A stretch of DNA of 64,000 nucleotides from Lepus europaeus (Eukaryota > Chordata > Mammalia > Lagomorpha > Leporidae): assembly GCF_033115175.1 (NCBI RefSeq), contig NC_084836.1, positions 83,108,253 to 83,172,252 on the forward strand. The letters are read 5' to 3'. Within the stretch, counting starts at the first letter, position 1, and each line of letters begins with the position of its first letter. The notes beneath the pieces are model-generated. The model made no database searches, was not told where the DNA came from, and saw only the letters and a program-made list of their open reading frames with translations. Below, one piece after another: positions 11,102 through 23,147 of this stretch. Made by a program: the position numbers and the translations under genes.

Positions 11102-12410
11102 GAGCCCTGGACTCTTCCTCTCCCTGGGGAGAGGCAGAGGGTCAGCAGTTCTTCCGAGACACCAGAGTTCTCTGCTAAAATCTTATTTCTGAATACAGTC
11201 AGCCAGAGTGTTCAGGCCGAGGCTGGGCCATCCTTCGGCCCATCCTAGGCCTGCGGTGGCTAATAGTGATTGCGAGAGTACACGCCGTCCCTGTGAAGGG
11301 TTCCTAGTAGCTATCCAGATATCTCAAGGGAGACATGAAGCTGAGCCCAAACTGATCTTTAAGGTCTACTGTTTAGAATCGGGTTCCCAGTGCCATGGGG
11401 CAAGTGTGGTTGCTGCCCGCTGAGTGCCAGGCGACTGTCAGCTCTGCCCCTGTTGCCCTGTGGCTAGCACTAGTGAGGCGGTAAGGACCCTCCTGAAGAT
11501 CCTGCAGGACGGTGTAGTTGCAGCTTCCTGGACAGCAGTGGCCTCCAGGAGGACAGAGGACGGAAGAGCAGCAGCAGGAAGATGGGCAGTGGATCAAAAC
11601 GTGGCCCTGCCAGGAGGTGTTTGCGTTGCTGGACACTTAGGGAGTGACACCTGGCTCTCAAGACGCTGCTGTCTGGAATGGTGTTGTCCCCCACACATAA
11701 AGCTGTTTAAGTTTAATTTTGAAACAATTACAATTGAAAAATATTAGAAATTCTGTTTCTTAAGTCCATTAGCCCCATTTTCAAGTGCTCAGCTGTCACA
11801 CCTTGGTCAATGTGAGTTTAGATCTTTTCCATCCACACAGGAAGTTCTTTTGGCCAGCACCTGTCAGTGGGTAGCTGGTGTTTTTGAAACGTTTAGGTCT
11901 CACTGTTCCATTTGATCATGGAGAACTTTGTGATGTTCAACCATATGAAACCGCTCATTTTGTAAGTAAAAAACGGCCAGCTGGCGACAGTTCATCCCCT
12001 TCAGCCCAGCAGGATGTTCCCTTTGGAAGGCATGGGTGCTGCTCCCGGTATACATGGTAAGCTGCACACCCAGAGAAAAGAGGGGAACAGGGGGAAGGCA
12101 CAGATGGGCTCCGTCCCGCAGAGATGTTTACCCAAACCAGCAGCGTCAGAGTGGTCCAGTGTACCACACATGGAAAATAAATAGGTGTTAGGTAGAAAGC
12201 ATATGGCCTGCAAGGAAAGTAAATATTTAATTCTACATGAGCGCGCTGGGTGAGGAAAGCCACTTTAGCATTTCAGAAAATTAACGCGGGACTTCCTAGA
12301 AGGGTGTTTTCTTAGGCAGACAGATGCTGAATAAACCTCCCAAAATGGGCATTTTGCCCCTACCCCCCCATTTAAAAATCAGACATCTCCACTGCCTTCC
12401 CTTTATTTTT

Positions 12411-12737
12411 TATTTTTCAAAAAGATGTATTTATTTATTTATTTGGAAGGCACAGTTACAGAGAGGTGTAGAGAGAGAGAGAGGTCTTCCATCCACTGGT
12501 TCATTCCCCAGATGGCTGCAATGGCCAGAATTGCGCTGATCCAAAGCCAGGAGCTTCCTCCTGATCTCCCACATGGGTGCAGGGGCCCCAAGGACTTGGG
12601 CCATCCTCTACTGCTTTCCCAGGCCATAGCAGAGAGCTGGATCGGAAGTGGAACAGCTGGGACTCAAACTAGCTCCCATGTGGGATGCCGGCCCTGCAGG
12701 CAGTGGCTCTACCCGCTATGCCACAGCGCCAGCTCCT
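12411..12737 (-). repeat. CSINE, antisense
   Basis: Starts with a T-rich ATGTATTTATTTATTTATTTGG tail and GA tract, reads the body in reverse (CATCCACTGGTTCATTCC, CACATGGGTGCAGGGGCC), and ends CCACAGCGCCAGCTCC. Confidence 0.9.
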
Positions 12738-13654
12738 GTCTTCCCTTTGAAGAATGTGCATCTCCCCACTCATCCAACCACAGGCAGCAACTTTGATTTA
12801 GAAAGAACATTTTGCAGTTTGTAAGTTATTATGGCAGAACCAAAATACCTGCTTAGTCCTCATAGCTCACATATTCGGATAGTACTGGAGTTTTCCGAAC
12901 TGGCTGGTGCAAATCGTTGCCAGGTCAGGGAGTGCCTACAGGGCTCTGTTAATGCTCCTTATAACTTGGAAAGGATCTCTGGAGGAATTTGGGAATTCTC
13001 GGTTGTGCCAGTGGGCTTATTTTCGTGCTCTGCATCAAAAGACCTAAAACTGCAGTTTAAACAAAGAACCTCAAATGATGAGCAGCGAGTTAATCTCTTG
13101 TTGGCTGGAGAGGGGACCCACTGAGATTGTGCCAGAAGATAACCAGCTATTTATAGTGATTATGAGTATCAGCTGCTGACTCAAAAGTTGGACGAGAAAA
13201 CTGTCTTGAACCCAAACTTTTGCCCCTGTGCCCTAACCCCGGGCAGGGTATAAACAGACAAGGTCAGTGTTGGCCATCTGGACTCAGAGGCCAAGCTGGT
13301 GTCCTGTGTGGACGGAACTGGGCCTGCCTAGGACATTTTTTGTTGTTGTTTTGCCAAGTCCACATTATTAAGCAGTTGAACCACCTTTTAAAAAAATGGA
13401 GAATTTCTTCCATTAAGACTAAGATTTGGGGGCTCTCCTGGGGAAAAGCGAGAATTTCTGGCTGCTCTGCGTCGGGCTTCTCAGGTGGTGACTGTGTACA
13501 GGATGCGCTCTGGGGTTGGCAGTCCCTGGGGGAGGTTTGGGGGCATCTGGTGTAACCTGGTGGGTCACCAGCATCTTGCACTGAGTCCCAGGCCAGGGGG
13601 TAGGGGTGGGATGGGGCGGGCAGTGAGACAGGCACTGGTGGAAGTCCTCATCCT

Positions 13655-13765
13655 AGAAGTGAGCGGTGTGGCCTTGGGGTGACGTCTCCTTGGGCTTCAG
13701 TATCCATGTGTAAAATGGAAGGAGACCAGATGGCCCCATCTTTGAGCCCACACACCTCAATTCCG
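13655..13765 (+). repeat. MIR SINE fragment
   Basis: The order GTGTGGCCTTGGGGTGACGTCTCC, then CTTCAGTATCCATGTGTAAAATGG (read as two short blocks), matches the MIR 'gtgaccttgggcaagtcac ... tcagtttcctcatctgtaaaatgg' region. Confidence 0.65.
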
Positions 13766-16279
13766 GCTTGAAGCCTCGCCCTGTGAGCCCTGACTCTCAG
13801 CTCCGCCTTCCACAGAGAGCTAGAGGCTGGCCCTTCCCACCTCTGCTGGTACCTCCTGCTCCAGACTCCCCACTTGCCTGGTCACTGCACCTGCCTCTGA
13901 AGTGACCTCCTGGCTTCTGCCCTCGCCCCCTGCCCCCCTGAGCAGACCACATCACTCCTCTGTGAAAGACTGCCCTTGGCCAAAGTCCACGACGGCCTCC
14001 ACGGCTCGACTTTTCGCCCTGGCTTCATTCCTACCACCCCTCTTGTTCCTCCAGCACACCCCTGCTTCCGCCTGCCCACAGGTGGCTGCGTGGCCACTTC
14101 CCAGGTCTGCAGGTCTGTTGCCCACCTTACTTAAGTGATAGCCCCACACGCCCTGCCCCTTAGCTCCTGCTCCCACTTCTCCCCAGCACCTCCTGACACA
14201 TCCCGTTGTCTGACCGACCTTGTTGTCCCCCCGCTGCCACTGCAGCGGGCTCTCTGCCCAGGCAGGGACATCCCTGTCCTGCTTCCCGAGGCGGCCCCAG
14301 GGTTGAGACCGGAGCCTGGTGCGCGGTAGATGCCCCGTTCATGCTGAGCTGGTGGTGAGCTGGTTTCTAGCGCTTACGTGCCATGAGGATATTTAGCCTG
14401 AAGTAGCCTGGATTCCTAGAGCATCAAGTATAAACACAAAAACATATTCCAGAGCGAGTGATTTCTGGATTGCCTCCAGTCTGGCTGCAGTTGGGAAATG
14501 GGCAGGAAGGCGGTGGAGGGTGCTGTGGCATACCAGGAGAGGCAGGGGCCTCAGCGAGCCTCTGGGAAAGTGGGGGCGTGCTCTCTCCTGGGCACCTAAG
14601 CCCCCAGGGCTTCCTGCTGCTTCCCAGGTGCCCCCACTGACTGGGTGGGCCTGCAGAGTGACAAGCATGGCCCTGAGGACACACTGCCCGTGACACAGAG
14701 TGGTGCTTTGGGTTTGAACAGTGCGCTGGCTTGCGTGCGATTGTTCCTCAGCGGGTGGAGGGAGAATTCTTCTGGCCTTGGCCAGACTTGGTCAGGTGAA
14801 GGTGCGAGTCGTTGCCAGGAGGCCTCTCCTCTGAGGCCTTTTGTGTGGAAGTGGCTGCAGGGGAGGGCGAGGGCTGAGGTGGGGTAGGCTGGCAGCTAAG
14901 AGTGGATCCCAGGCCTGGCTTCCTCCCTCTTCCTCCTCCTCTGCCGCTTCTGATTTGAGGCAAAGAAGTGGAGAGTGGACCCAAGGCTCCCGAATTGCGG
15001 GCACGTCAGAGCCGTTCTGTGTGCGTGCAGCGGTGAGCCCCTTGTTCCCGCCCAGGTGGTATGGTTTTTCTGGAATTAAAGTGCACCTCTCAAGCACATC
15101 AGACAGTTTTGTTTTCAATTCAGACTGAGCCTGAAGAGGACTGAGATACTGCTTTATTTCTGTGGAATGTGTTTTTATTTTCCTGTTGGGTCTAGGTATT
15201 TATAGTAATTAGCAAAGTTGTAATTTCCAGAGCTTAATTGTAATCACAGTGAGTGAAAGAAGAACTCAAAGAATAAATGAGTTATTGACACTCCTAGTGA
15301 AAACTCTTAGGAGTGACGTGTCAAGAGACAGCCAGCCGGTCTGCTTCAGCCACGGCCCTGGAGCCCAGCCAGGGGCTTAACGTTTCAGCTGGGAGATCCT
15401 GCACCTTTTCCTGTCCAGCTTGTGAGACTGAGGAGGACAGTGCAGAGGGCCTGGCCGCAGGTCAGCTCAGGGTCTGGGGGCTCCAACCTGTCACTGCCCT
15501 CATCACACCAGGAGGTGATACCTGCCTTGGCTCTGGTCCCAGTGCTGCCTTTCGGAGGAACGGTGTTATGTGTACGTGAGAGTTGGGAAGGGCAGTAGGA
15601 ACTGTGTCCTGGGACAGATTCTTCAGGCCCTGAAGGTGCCGCTCCTTCAAGATCCGCAGGGCACATTTTCCTGGCAAGGATGACGCACCTGTTGCACTCT
15701 TTACCGAAGTAAAATGTGGATGTACAGGCGAGTGCACTGTTGCTGCATCTGCTGCTCCGCACCCAGACTGAGCGCCCTTGTGTAGCCAGCGGATGCAGAA
15801 ATAGGTGCTCTCGCCCCTCCCTCCGCTCTGGTTGCTGCCGTCCTGGACTTGAACTGGCTGCGAGTGGAATCCTGGGCCATGTGCTGTTTGTGGTGGGGAT
15901 GGTCGTGCGTGCGGTCCTTCTCATGACCATGCCAGTGTGTGGCTATGTCACAGTTCCTCCATTGAGCGCTACGTGGGTACTTGGAGAGCTCCCAGCCAGG
16001 GGCCGTTATGGGCCACCCTGGCATAGACGGTCTTGCCCTGACTTTCAGGGAACATTTGTACACATGTCCGTCCAGTCTTTGTGTCTACAGTGGAATTGTG
16101 GGCCGTGGGAGGCAGGTGCTCAGCTTTAGATCACGGTGCTGACTTTTTTCCCAACATGCTTCTACTGATTCCTACTCCCACCCACAGTATATGGGAGTTT
16201 GGCGTGTATTATAAAATGGCTGACTTTAAAAAGGAGCCACAAAGAAGCTTGAGTTACAACTGATGATAAGTAAGAACCT

Positions 16280-16613
16280 TTCGGCTGGCACTGCAGCTCA
16301 CTTGGCTAATCCTCCGCCTGCGGCACTGGCACCCCGGGTTCTAGTCCCGGGTGGGGTGCCAGATTCTGTCCCAGTTGCTCCTCTTCCAGTCCTCTGCTGT
16401 GGCCCAGGAAGGCAGTGGAGGATGGCTCAAGTGCTTGGGCCCTGCACCCGCCTGGGAGACCAGGAGGAAACACCTGGCTCCTGGCTTCAGATCGGTGCAG
16501 CTCGCCGGCCGAAGCAGCCATTTGGGGGGTGAACCAATGGAAAAAGGAAGACCTTTCTCTCTGTCTGTCTGTCTCTCTCTCTCACTAATCTGCCTGTCAA
16601 AAAAAAAAAAAAA
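16280..16613 (+). repeat. CSINE (poly-A subtype), sense, exact TSD
   Basis: Head TCGGCTGGCACTGCAGCTC, body GGCTAATCCTCCGCCTGCGG, CT tract, poly-A. A perfect 12-bp duplication AAGTAAGAACCT flanks it (16268-16279 and 16614-16625), so it is complete and relatively young. Confidence 0.93.
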
Positions 16614-16713
16614 AAGTAAGAACCTCAGGCATGCAGAGGTTCTCTACTGTCTGAGGTGGGACTGTTGGGCTGCAGAATTTGTTAATCGAAGCCCTTTGGA
16701 AAGGGCTTGTTTG

Positions 16714-17037
16714 AAGATCAAGATCTATTTGAAAGGCAGAGCAATAGAGAAGAGAAAGCACATACAAGAGATCTCCCATCCACTGGTTCACTCCCCAAAT
16801 GGCTGCAACAGCCTGGGCTGGGCCAGGCCAAGCCAGGAGCCCAGGACTCCATCCATGTTCCCCACATGGATGGCATGGGACCAAGTACTCGGGCCGTCTT
16901 CTGCTGCCTTCCTGGGCACATTAGCAGGGAGCTGGATCAGAGTGTTAGCAGAGCAGCTAACGCTCAAACTGGTGCTCCTGTATGGGATGCTCACATCGGC
17001 AGCAGCAGCTGAACCACTGTGCCAGGACGCCGGCCCT
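16714..17037 (-). repeat. CSINE, antisense
   Basis: ATCTATTTGAAAGGCAGAGC start, CATCCACTGGTTCACTCCCC, reversed body, and a CACTGTGCCAGGACGCCGGCC head. The GA tract is short and diverged, suggesting an older copy. Confidence 0.85.
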
Positions 17038-17161
17038 GTGATAAGCTAGTTCTTAACCATAAATCTGAGTGGAAGGGTGTTAAAAGAAGGGTGTGCCACA
17101 GAGCTCTAATCTTGAGGTTGAGTTTTTCATCAGACACCGCCAGCCCCTAAGTTGATTTCTT

Positions 17162-17471
17162 CTTCTTCTTCTTCTTTTTTTTTTTTTTTTTTTTTTGACA
17201 GGCAGAGTTAGAGAGAGAGAGAGAAAGGTCTTCCTTTTTCCGTTGGTTCACCCCCCAAATGGCCACTATGGCCGGCGCGTTGCGCCAATCCAAAGCCAAG
17301 AGCCAGGTGGGCCCAAGAACCTGGGCCATCCTCCACTGCCTTCCTGGGCCACAGCAGAGAGCTGGACTGGAAGAGGAGCAACCAGGACAGAACTGGCGCC
17401 CCAACTGGGACTAGAACCCAGGGTGCTGGCACCGCAGGTGGAGGATTAGCCTATTGAGCTGTGGCGCGGGC
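17162..17471 (-). repeat. CSINE (poly-A subtype), antisense, exact 18-bp TSD
   Basis: CTT-rich run and poly-T, GACAGGCAGAGTTAGAGAG, a reversed body and a GAGCTGTGGCGCGGGCC head. It is flanked by a perfect duplication, CCCCTAAGTTGATTTCTT, at 17144-17161 and 17472-17489. About 75 bp of the inner body (between CCAAGAGCCAGGTG and GGCCATCC) is shorter than in sister copies. Confidence 0.94.
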
Positions 17472-17744
17472 CCCCTAAGTTGATTTCTTAAAAATAAGGA
17501 ACCATCAGTGGGGGTCCCAGACTTCATTCTGCCTTGGCTGTCACATTTCTAACTGGAGCGTTGCCCACTCCCCTCCAGGGCTTGGTGGTGGCGAGGTTCT
17601 CCTGCCAGACTGCCTGTCACCTACCTCCCTATTTTCCCACCTGCCAACCTCCCCATCCTGGGACTGTGGCCTTTCCTGTGCATGTCAGATCTGTACAGCA
17701 CAGCTGACCCTCCAGTCAACCAGCCACGGGGGCTCCCCCCCCCC

Positions 17745-18072
17745 CCCTTTTTTTTTTTTGACAGGCAGAGTGGATAGAGAGAGAGACAGAGAGAAAGGTC
17801 TTCCTTTTTGCCGTTGGTTCACCCTCCGATGGCTGCCGCGGCCGGCGTATCTTGCTGATCTGAAGCCAGGAGCCAGGTGCTTCTCCTGGTCTCCCATGCG
17901 GGTGCAGGGCCCAAGCACTTGGGCCATCCTCCACTGCCTTCCCGGGCCATAGCAGAGAGCTGGCCTGGAAGAGGGGCAACCGGGATAGAATCCGGCGCCC
18001 CAACCGGGACTAGAACCCGGTGTGCTGGCATCGCAAGGCAGAGGATTAGCCTGTTAAGCCACGGTGCCTGCC
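17745..18072 (-). repeat. CSINE (poly-A subtype), antisense, with TSD
   Basis: Poly-C/poly-T start, GACAGGCAGAGTGGATAGAG, CCGTTGGTTCACCCTCCGATG, and a TTAGCCTGTTAAGCCACGG head. A GGGGGCTCCC string occurs on both sides (about 17729 and 18074), consistent with a duplication. Confidence 0.92.
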
Positions 18073-18109
18073 AGGGGGCTCCCTTTTCTTTAGGACTTGG
18101 TCCAAGGTG

Positions 18110-18467
18110 GGGCCGGCGCTTCGGCATAAAAGGTTAAGCCCCCACCTATGGCTCTGGCATCCCATATGGGTGCTGGTTTGAGTCTCAGCTGCTCCATTTC
18201 CAATCCAGCTCCCTGCTAATGCACCTGGGAAAGCAGTGGAAGATGGATCAAGTGCTTGGACCCCTGCACCCACGTGGGAGACCTGGAAGACACTCCTGGC
18301 TCCTGTTTTCAGATTGGCCCAGCCCTGGCCGTTGTGGCCAGGGGGGAGTGAACCAGCAGATGGAAGATGCCTTTCTCTCTCTCTCTCCTTCTCTCTCTGT
18401 ATCTCTGGATTTCAAATATAAATTTTTTTTTTTTTTTAAAGGCAAAAAAAAAAAAAAAAAAAAAAAA
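18110..18467 (+). repeat. CSINE, sense
   Basis: GGGGCCGGCGCTTCGGCATAA head, CACTCCTGGCTCCTG, CT tract, then two A/T-rich tails ending in an A-run of over 20. GACTTGGT on both sides (18093 and 18468) is a likely short target duplication. Confidence 0.9.
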
Positions 18468-18989
18468 GACTTGGTGATTGGGCTTTGGTTTGGCTGCGAG
18501 TGGCAGCAGTGCCTCGGACCAGTTAGTTTAAAGATAGAAGGGCACTGGTGATAGGTGGCGTCTGCTGACTTGGAGGTGAGCTGGGACAAGTTCTAGGTAA
18601 CAGAGGAAAAACACCTTCTGATAAACATCGAATGGCCCAAGAGACAGAGACAGATGGTGAAAAGAATGCCCAAAAGGATAAACAGGACCTGAGGGCCTTG
18701 GCTAGGCTTTGATAGCATCTCCTGACACAGGGCACACTGATCAGAGAGGCAGCAGGATGGGAGATACCCCCTCCATACACACACACACCCATGAGCTGGG
18801 AGCCACAAGGAGGAGGTGGTTGGACGTAAGCACTTTTCATACCCTAGAGGTGGGATGGGTGGGAGGATGCGCCCTGGGCAGAGTGCTCCTGGCCCATCCT
18901 GCAACAGGCAGACCTTCATCCCAGGCTCAGCAAGTCCCCAGGTATAATTATGAGAGGAAGGCAAACTGTCCCTCCTAAGGAAGGATGCA

Positions 18990-20440
18990 AAGCATGGTGA
19001 ACGATGACTGGCGGGAGCAGATCTGTGAAAACACAGATAACGGGGTTCACACAGATTTTAAACAGTGCCACTTACTAAAGTAATGGGTAAGATTGAAATT
19101 ATCTAGAGGAACAGGAAACTATAAAATGAGCGCACCAGGTACAACTCCATAGACTTGACATTCAGTTAATTGTAAAAATCCAGAGGATGGATTTATCAGC
19201 AGATTAGACAGAAGTGAAGAGAACAAATGAACCGGAAGAGCAGAAGAAAACAGAATTTGTTTTAGAGAACCGAACAGAGGGTGAAAACCAATTAAGAATC
19301 CAAGAGAACAGACTGAGAAGTGTGTCTGATTGGGATTCCAGAAGAGGAGGAGGGCAGAGCCAGTGTTTGAAGAAACGCTAGCTGAGAAGTTTACAGAATG
19401 TGTAAGACCTGCCTCCCCACCCCCAAAAAAGAGCAAAACCAAGCCGCTGGGAACTGTAGATCGCTCAGTGATAGGGCAACTGCGAGGAAGCATTCAACCG
19501 TGAGGGTGAAGAGATCATTTAAACACAGACCCGCAGTTCCTGACAGGTCTGAGGAAAGGAGATTGGATATTCCTGGAAGGATGGTGTTGCCACAGAAAAA
19601 GTGAGCTATAACAAGGAGTAAGGAGGATGCTTCATATTCAGACGGTGCTGAACTAACACTGGGGAATCAGCATCAAAACAAACATGTAAGTCAGAAGAGG
19701 TAATGGGATTAATGCAGGGAGGGGTAAAGGTTTTGTTAATTTTGAATTTTGTAAATCCTGCATTTATTTTAAGGACAATTATTAGAGGGGAGAAACAGTA
19801 CAGTAGAGTGGAAAAATGGAATATTCTAAACAATCCAAAAAAGATAAGAAAGGAGGCCCCCCCCCAAAAAAAAAAAAAAAAAAAACTCCCAGACGGGTGT
19901 GAAATGGCACAAAACAAAATTACAGATCTAAACCTAAATATATTAGTGTTCTTATTACATACAAGTTAACTAGATACTCAAGTGAAAGATATTCTGCTAG
20001 ATTTTAAAACTCTTATTCTTGGGCTGTTTACAAGAAACGGGATAAAAATAAAAGAGTAGAAGAAGATATATGATAAAATACTATTTAAAGAAAACATGTT
20101 AATGTTACATAAAATCAAATTTAAGGTGAAAACAAGCATATTATAGAGGGTCACTCCAAAATGATAAAAAGTAAATGCATTTGGAAGATTTAGCAATTTG
20201 AACTTGGTATATTTATTAGCACAATCTCAGTTCATAAATTGATAAGAAGTAGACAAATCTATAATCATAGAGAATTTTGGTGCATCCTGTTAGTAATTGA
20301 CAGCTAAACAGACAGCTCAAGGATTTTTGAACAAAACAGTAAAAGATGTGGTCTCTATGTAATCATATACAAATAAAACACTGTAGCTGTGCATACTCTA
20401 AAATTTTCAGGTTGGTCATACCTCTGCCTCAGTGTTAACT
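18990..20440 (+). mobile_element. L1/HAL1 fragment: ORF1 end into ORF2 start, decayed
   Basis: Bases 19330-19390 read like the L1 ORF1 stretch 'attccagaagaggaggaggg ... gaagaaacgctagctgagaa'. Bases 19920-20440 follow the start of ORF2: 'atattagtgttcttatta', then 'ggctgtttacaagaaac', then 'aaaataaaagagtagaagaagatat'. No long frame survives. It is interrupted downstream by CSINEs and appears to continue at 21191. Subfamily (old L1M or HAL1) is inferred from divergence, not measured. Confidence 0.7.
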
Positions 20441-20483
20441 TTCAGCAAATGCTAAGGGATTGAGAGCATACAAAGCAGGTATC

Positions 20484-20854
20484 CTCCCTTTTTTTTTTTT
20501 TTTAAAGATTTATTTATTTATTTTAAAGATTTATTTATTTTACTTGAAAGAGTTACACAGAGAGAGAAGGAGAGGCAGAGAGAGAGAGAGAGAGAGGTCT
20601 TCCATCTGCTGGTTCACTCTCCAGATAGCCGCGACGGCCGGAGCTTGGAGCCAGGAGCCAGGAGCCAGGAGCTTCTTCCAGGTCTGCCATGCGGGTGCAG
20701 GGGCCCAAGGACTTGGGCCATTTTCTGCTGCTTTCCCAGGCCAGAGCAGGGAGCTGGATCAGAAGTGGAACCGCTGGGTCTCAAACCGGTGCCTGTATGG
20801 GATGCCGGCCTGCAGGCGGTGGCTTTTACTCGCTATGTCACAGCACTGGCCCCC
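20484..20854 (-). repeat. CSINE, antisense (first of a back-to-back pair)
   Basis: T-run, duplicated AAAGATTTATTTATTT block, GA tract, GGTCTTCCATCTGCTGGTTC, reversed body, and CACAGCACTGGCCCC end. AGCAGGTATC at 20474-20483 recurs at 21181-21190, bracketing this copy and the next one together. Confidence 0.9.
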
Positions 20855-21180
20855 TATTTATTTGAAAGTCAGAGTACACACAGAGGGAGAGGCAGAGAGA
20901 AACAGAGATTGCAGTTTTCAATCTGCTGATTGACTCCTCAATTGGCTGCAATGGCTGGAGCTGCACCAATCCAACGCCAGAATCTAGGAACCAGGAACTT
21001 CTTCCAGGTCTCCCATGCGGGTGCAGGGGCCCCAGGGACTTGGGCCATCTTCTGCTACTTTCCTAGGTCATAGTAAAGAGCTGTATTGGAAGTGGAGCAG
21101 CTGGGACACAAATCAGTACTCATATGAGATGCCGGTGCCACAGGTGATAGTTTTACCCACTATGCCTTAGTGCTGGCTCC
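20855..21180 (-). repeat. CSINE, antisense (second of the pair)
   Basis: CTATTTATTTGAAAGTCAGAG start, reversed body with CAGGTCTCCCATGCGGGTG and TTGGGCCATCTTCTGC, and GCCTTAGTGCTGGCTCC end. It shares one outer duplication with the preceding copy, so one probably inserted into the tail of the other. Confidence 0.88.
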
Positions 21181-21190
21181 AGCAGGTATC

Positions 21191-21397
21191 TTCTTAATTG
21201 AAGTAAGCAGAACTATAAATAGAGATAGAAAAGATGCATGTATTTGCAAATTTTAAAATGCTTCTCATTTATTTGTAGGTCAAAAAAGTAATGACAGAAA
21301 ATGTTTTGAAATCAATGATAATGAAACTATGGCAAAACTTGTAGAATATAGTTAAAATATTATGTATTTTAAATACATTTAAAAAGAAAAAAAGATG
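21191..21397 (+). mobile_element. L1 ORF2 fragment, decayed
   Basis: AT-rich sequence with 'aattttaaaatgcttctc' and 'gacagaaaatgttttgaaatcaatgataatgaaa', which reads like the decayed ORF2 region that follows the endonuclease part. It continues the 18990-20440 fragment across the CSINE pair. Confidence 0.5.
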
Positions 21398-21411
21398 AAA
21401 ATTAATGAGCT

Positions 21412-22181
21412 TGGGCTGGTGTTGTGGCACAGCAGGTTAAGCCACTGCCTGTGATGCCTGCATCCCATGTAAGCACTGGTTTAAATCCTGGCTGCTCCAT
21501 TTCCCATCCAGCTCCCTGCTAATAACCTTGGAAAGTAGTGGAGGATGGCCCAAGTGCTTGGGTCCCTGCAACCGTGTGGAAGATCTGGATGGAGTTCTAG
21601 GTTCCTGACTGCCTGGCTCCCCACTCCCTGAGGCTATTTGGGGGAGTGAACCAGCAGATGGATTGAAGATCTCTCCATCTCTCTCTCCTTCTCCCCCTCA
21701 CCCCCTCTGCCTCCCCCTCTGCCTCTCTCTCCCTCTACATTTCCCTCTCACCCTCCCCCTCCTCTCTCCTTCCCTTTCTCCCTCTCCTCTGTAACTCTGC
21801 CTTTCTTTTTTTTTTTTTTGACAGGCAGAGTGGATAGTGAGAGAGAGAGAGAGAGAGAGAGAAACAGAGAGAGAGGTCTTCCTTTTTGCCGTTAGTTCAC
21901 CCTCCAATGGCTGCTGCAGCCAGCACACTGCACTGATCCGAAGCCAGGAGCCAGGTGCTTCTCCTGGTCTCCCATGCGGGTGCAGGGCCCAAGGACTTGG
22001 GCCATCCTCCACTGCACTCCCGGGCCATAGCAGAGAGCTGGCCTGGAAGAGGAGCAACCAGGATAGAATCCGGCGCCCCAACAGGGACTAGAACCCGGTG
22101 TGCCGGCGCCGCAAGGCGGAGGATTAGCCTGTTAAGCCACGGAGCTGGCCATAACTCTGCCTTTCAAGTAAGTCTTTTTAA
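21412..22181 (+). repeat. CSINE, sense, split by a younger CSINE; exact outer TSD
   Basis: TGGGCTGGTGTTGTGGCACAG head, body and an extended C/T-rich stretch (21690-21790). It is then broken and resumes at 22166 with AAGTAAGTCTTTTTAAA. The outer duplication AAAATTAATGAGCT is perfect at 21398-21411 and 22182-22195, proving that both pieces are one insertion. Confidence 0.93.
21806..22151 (-). repeat. CSINE (poly-A subtype), antisense, nested inside another CSINE; exact TSD
   Basis: Poly-T, GACAGGCAGAGTGGATAGTG, long GA tract, reversed body and GTTAAGCCACGGAGCTGGCC head. The duplication TAACTCTGCCTTTC is perfect at 21792-21805 and 22152-22165, and belongs to the host CSINE, so this copy is the younger of the two. 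Confidence 0.95.
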
Positions 22182-22195
22182 AAAATTAATGAGCT

Positions 22196-22562
22196 AAGTA
22201 CCTATCTTGATATTACAAAAGGCAAAATAAATCTCAGTTGGAAGGAAGCAACAGTGGGAAAGAATTTATGAAACAGGAAACTAACATACAATAAGGAAGC
22301 CTAACAAAGCCAAAGCCAAAACTTCATTCTTAAAAAAGATGGATAATATTTAAAAATTTCAAGCAAAATTGATCTAAAAAAATGCATAGGTAGTATCAGG
22401 AATGTAAAATGGGACTTCATGACAGATGTTGTAGACATTAAATAAGTTATGTAGGAAATGTGCTAAAGAAAAATTAAAAATTAATGCCACTTTGTATAAT
22501 TAAAAATATTTAAATGATTGAGAGGAGGAAGGCTATCCACATTTCATGCATAGAGAGCCTTG
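22196..22562 (+). mobile_element. L1 ORF2 fragment, decayed
   Basis: 'gaaacaggaaactaacatac ... aacaaagccaaagccaaaac ... aaaattgatctaaaa' follows the ORF2 stretch around the endonuclease-RT linker. It is rich in A and in stops, with no intact frame. Confidence 0.6.
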
Positions 22563-22856
22563 TTTTTTAAGTAATTTTTTTTGAAAGAGAGGAGAGACAG
22601 AAATCTTCCATCTGCTGGTTTACTCCCTAAATGGCTGCAACAACTGGGGCTGGGCCACGCCAAAGCCGGGAGCCTCTGGATCTCCCACACGGGTAGAAGG
22701 GGCCCAGGGACCTGGGCCATCTTCTGCTTTTCGAAGCTAAACATTAACAGGGAGCTGGATCGGAAGTGGAGCTACAGGGATATGAACTGGCGTCCATGTG
22801 GGATGCCGGCACTGCAGATGGTGGCTTAACCCATTGTGCCACAGCGCTGGCCCCAA
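22563..22856 (-). repeat. CSINE, antisense
   Basis: T-run, GAAAGAGAGGAGAGACAG, CATCTGCTGGTTTACTCCC, a short body lacking part of the middle, and CCACAGCGCTGGCCCC end. Confidence 0.88.
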
Positions 22857-23116
22857 GAACTTTTTTTGTACATCTCAGCCTGGTGAAAATTTTGCAAGGT
22901 CTGACCTTATACATTTCTAGAAAACTGTAACTACCAACACTGAGCCAAGCAGAGATAGGGAATCTGTATCGTCCTATAATTAAAGAAGTTAGTCCTGTGA
23001 TTGTCTTCTCACAAAGACAATACCAGGCCCAAATGGCGTCACTGGTCAGCTCTGCTACGCATTTTTAGAATAAGCATTCTAGTTGTTCTCAACCTCTTCC
23101 AAAAACAAAACAAAAC

Positions 23117-23147
<31 letters not shown>

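Noticed and set aside
12831-13124. A 97-codon + strand open frame in intron 1
   Set aside because: No recognised domain, no flanking splice sites that join it to RRBP1, and a length that chance can explain.
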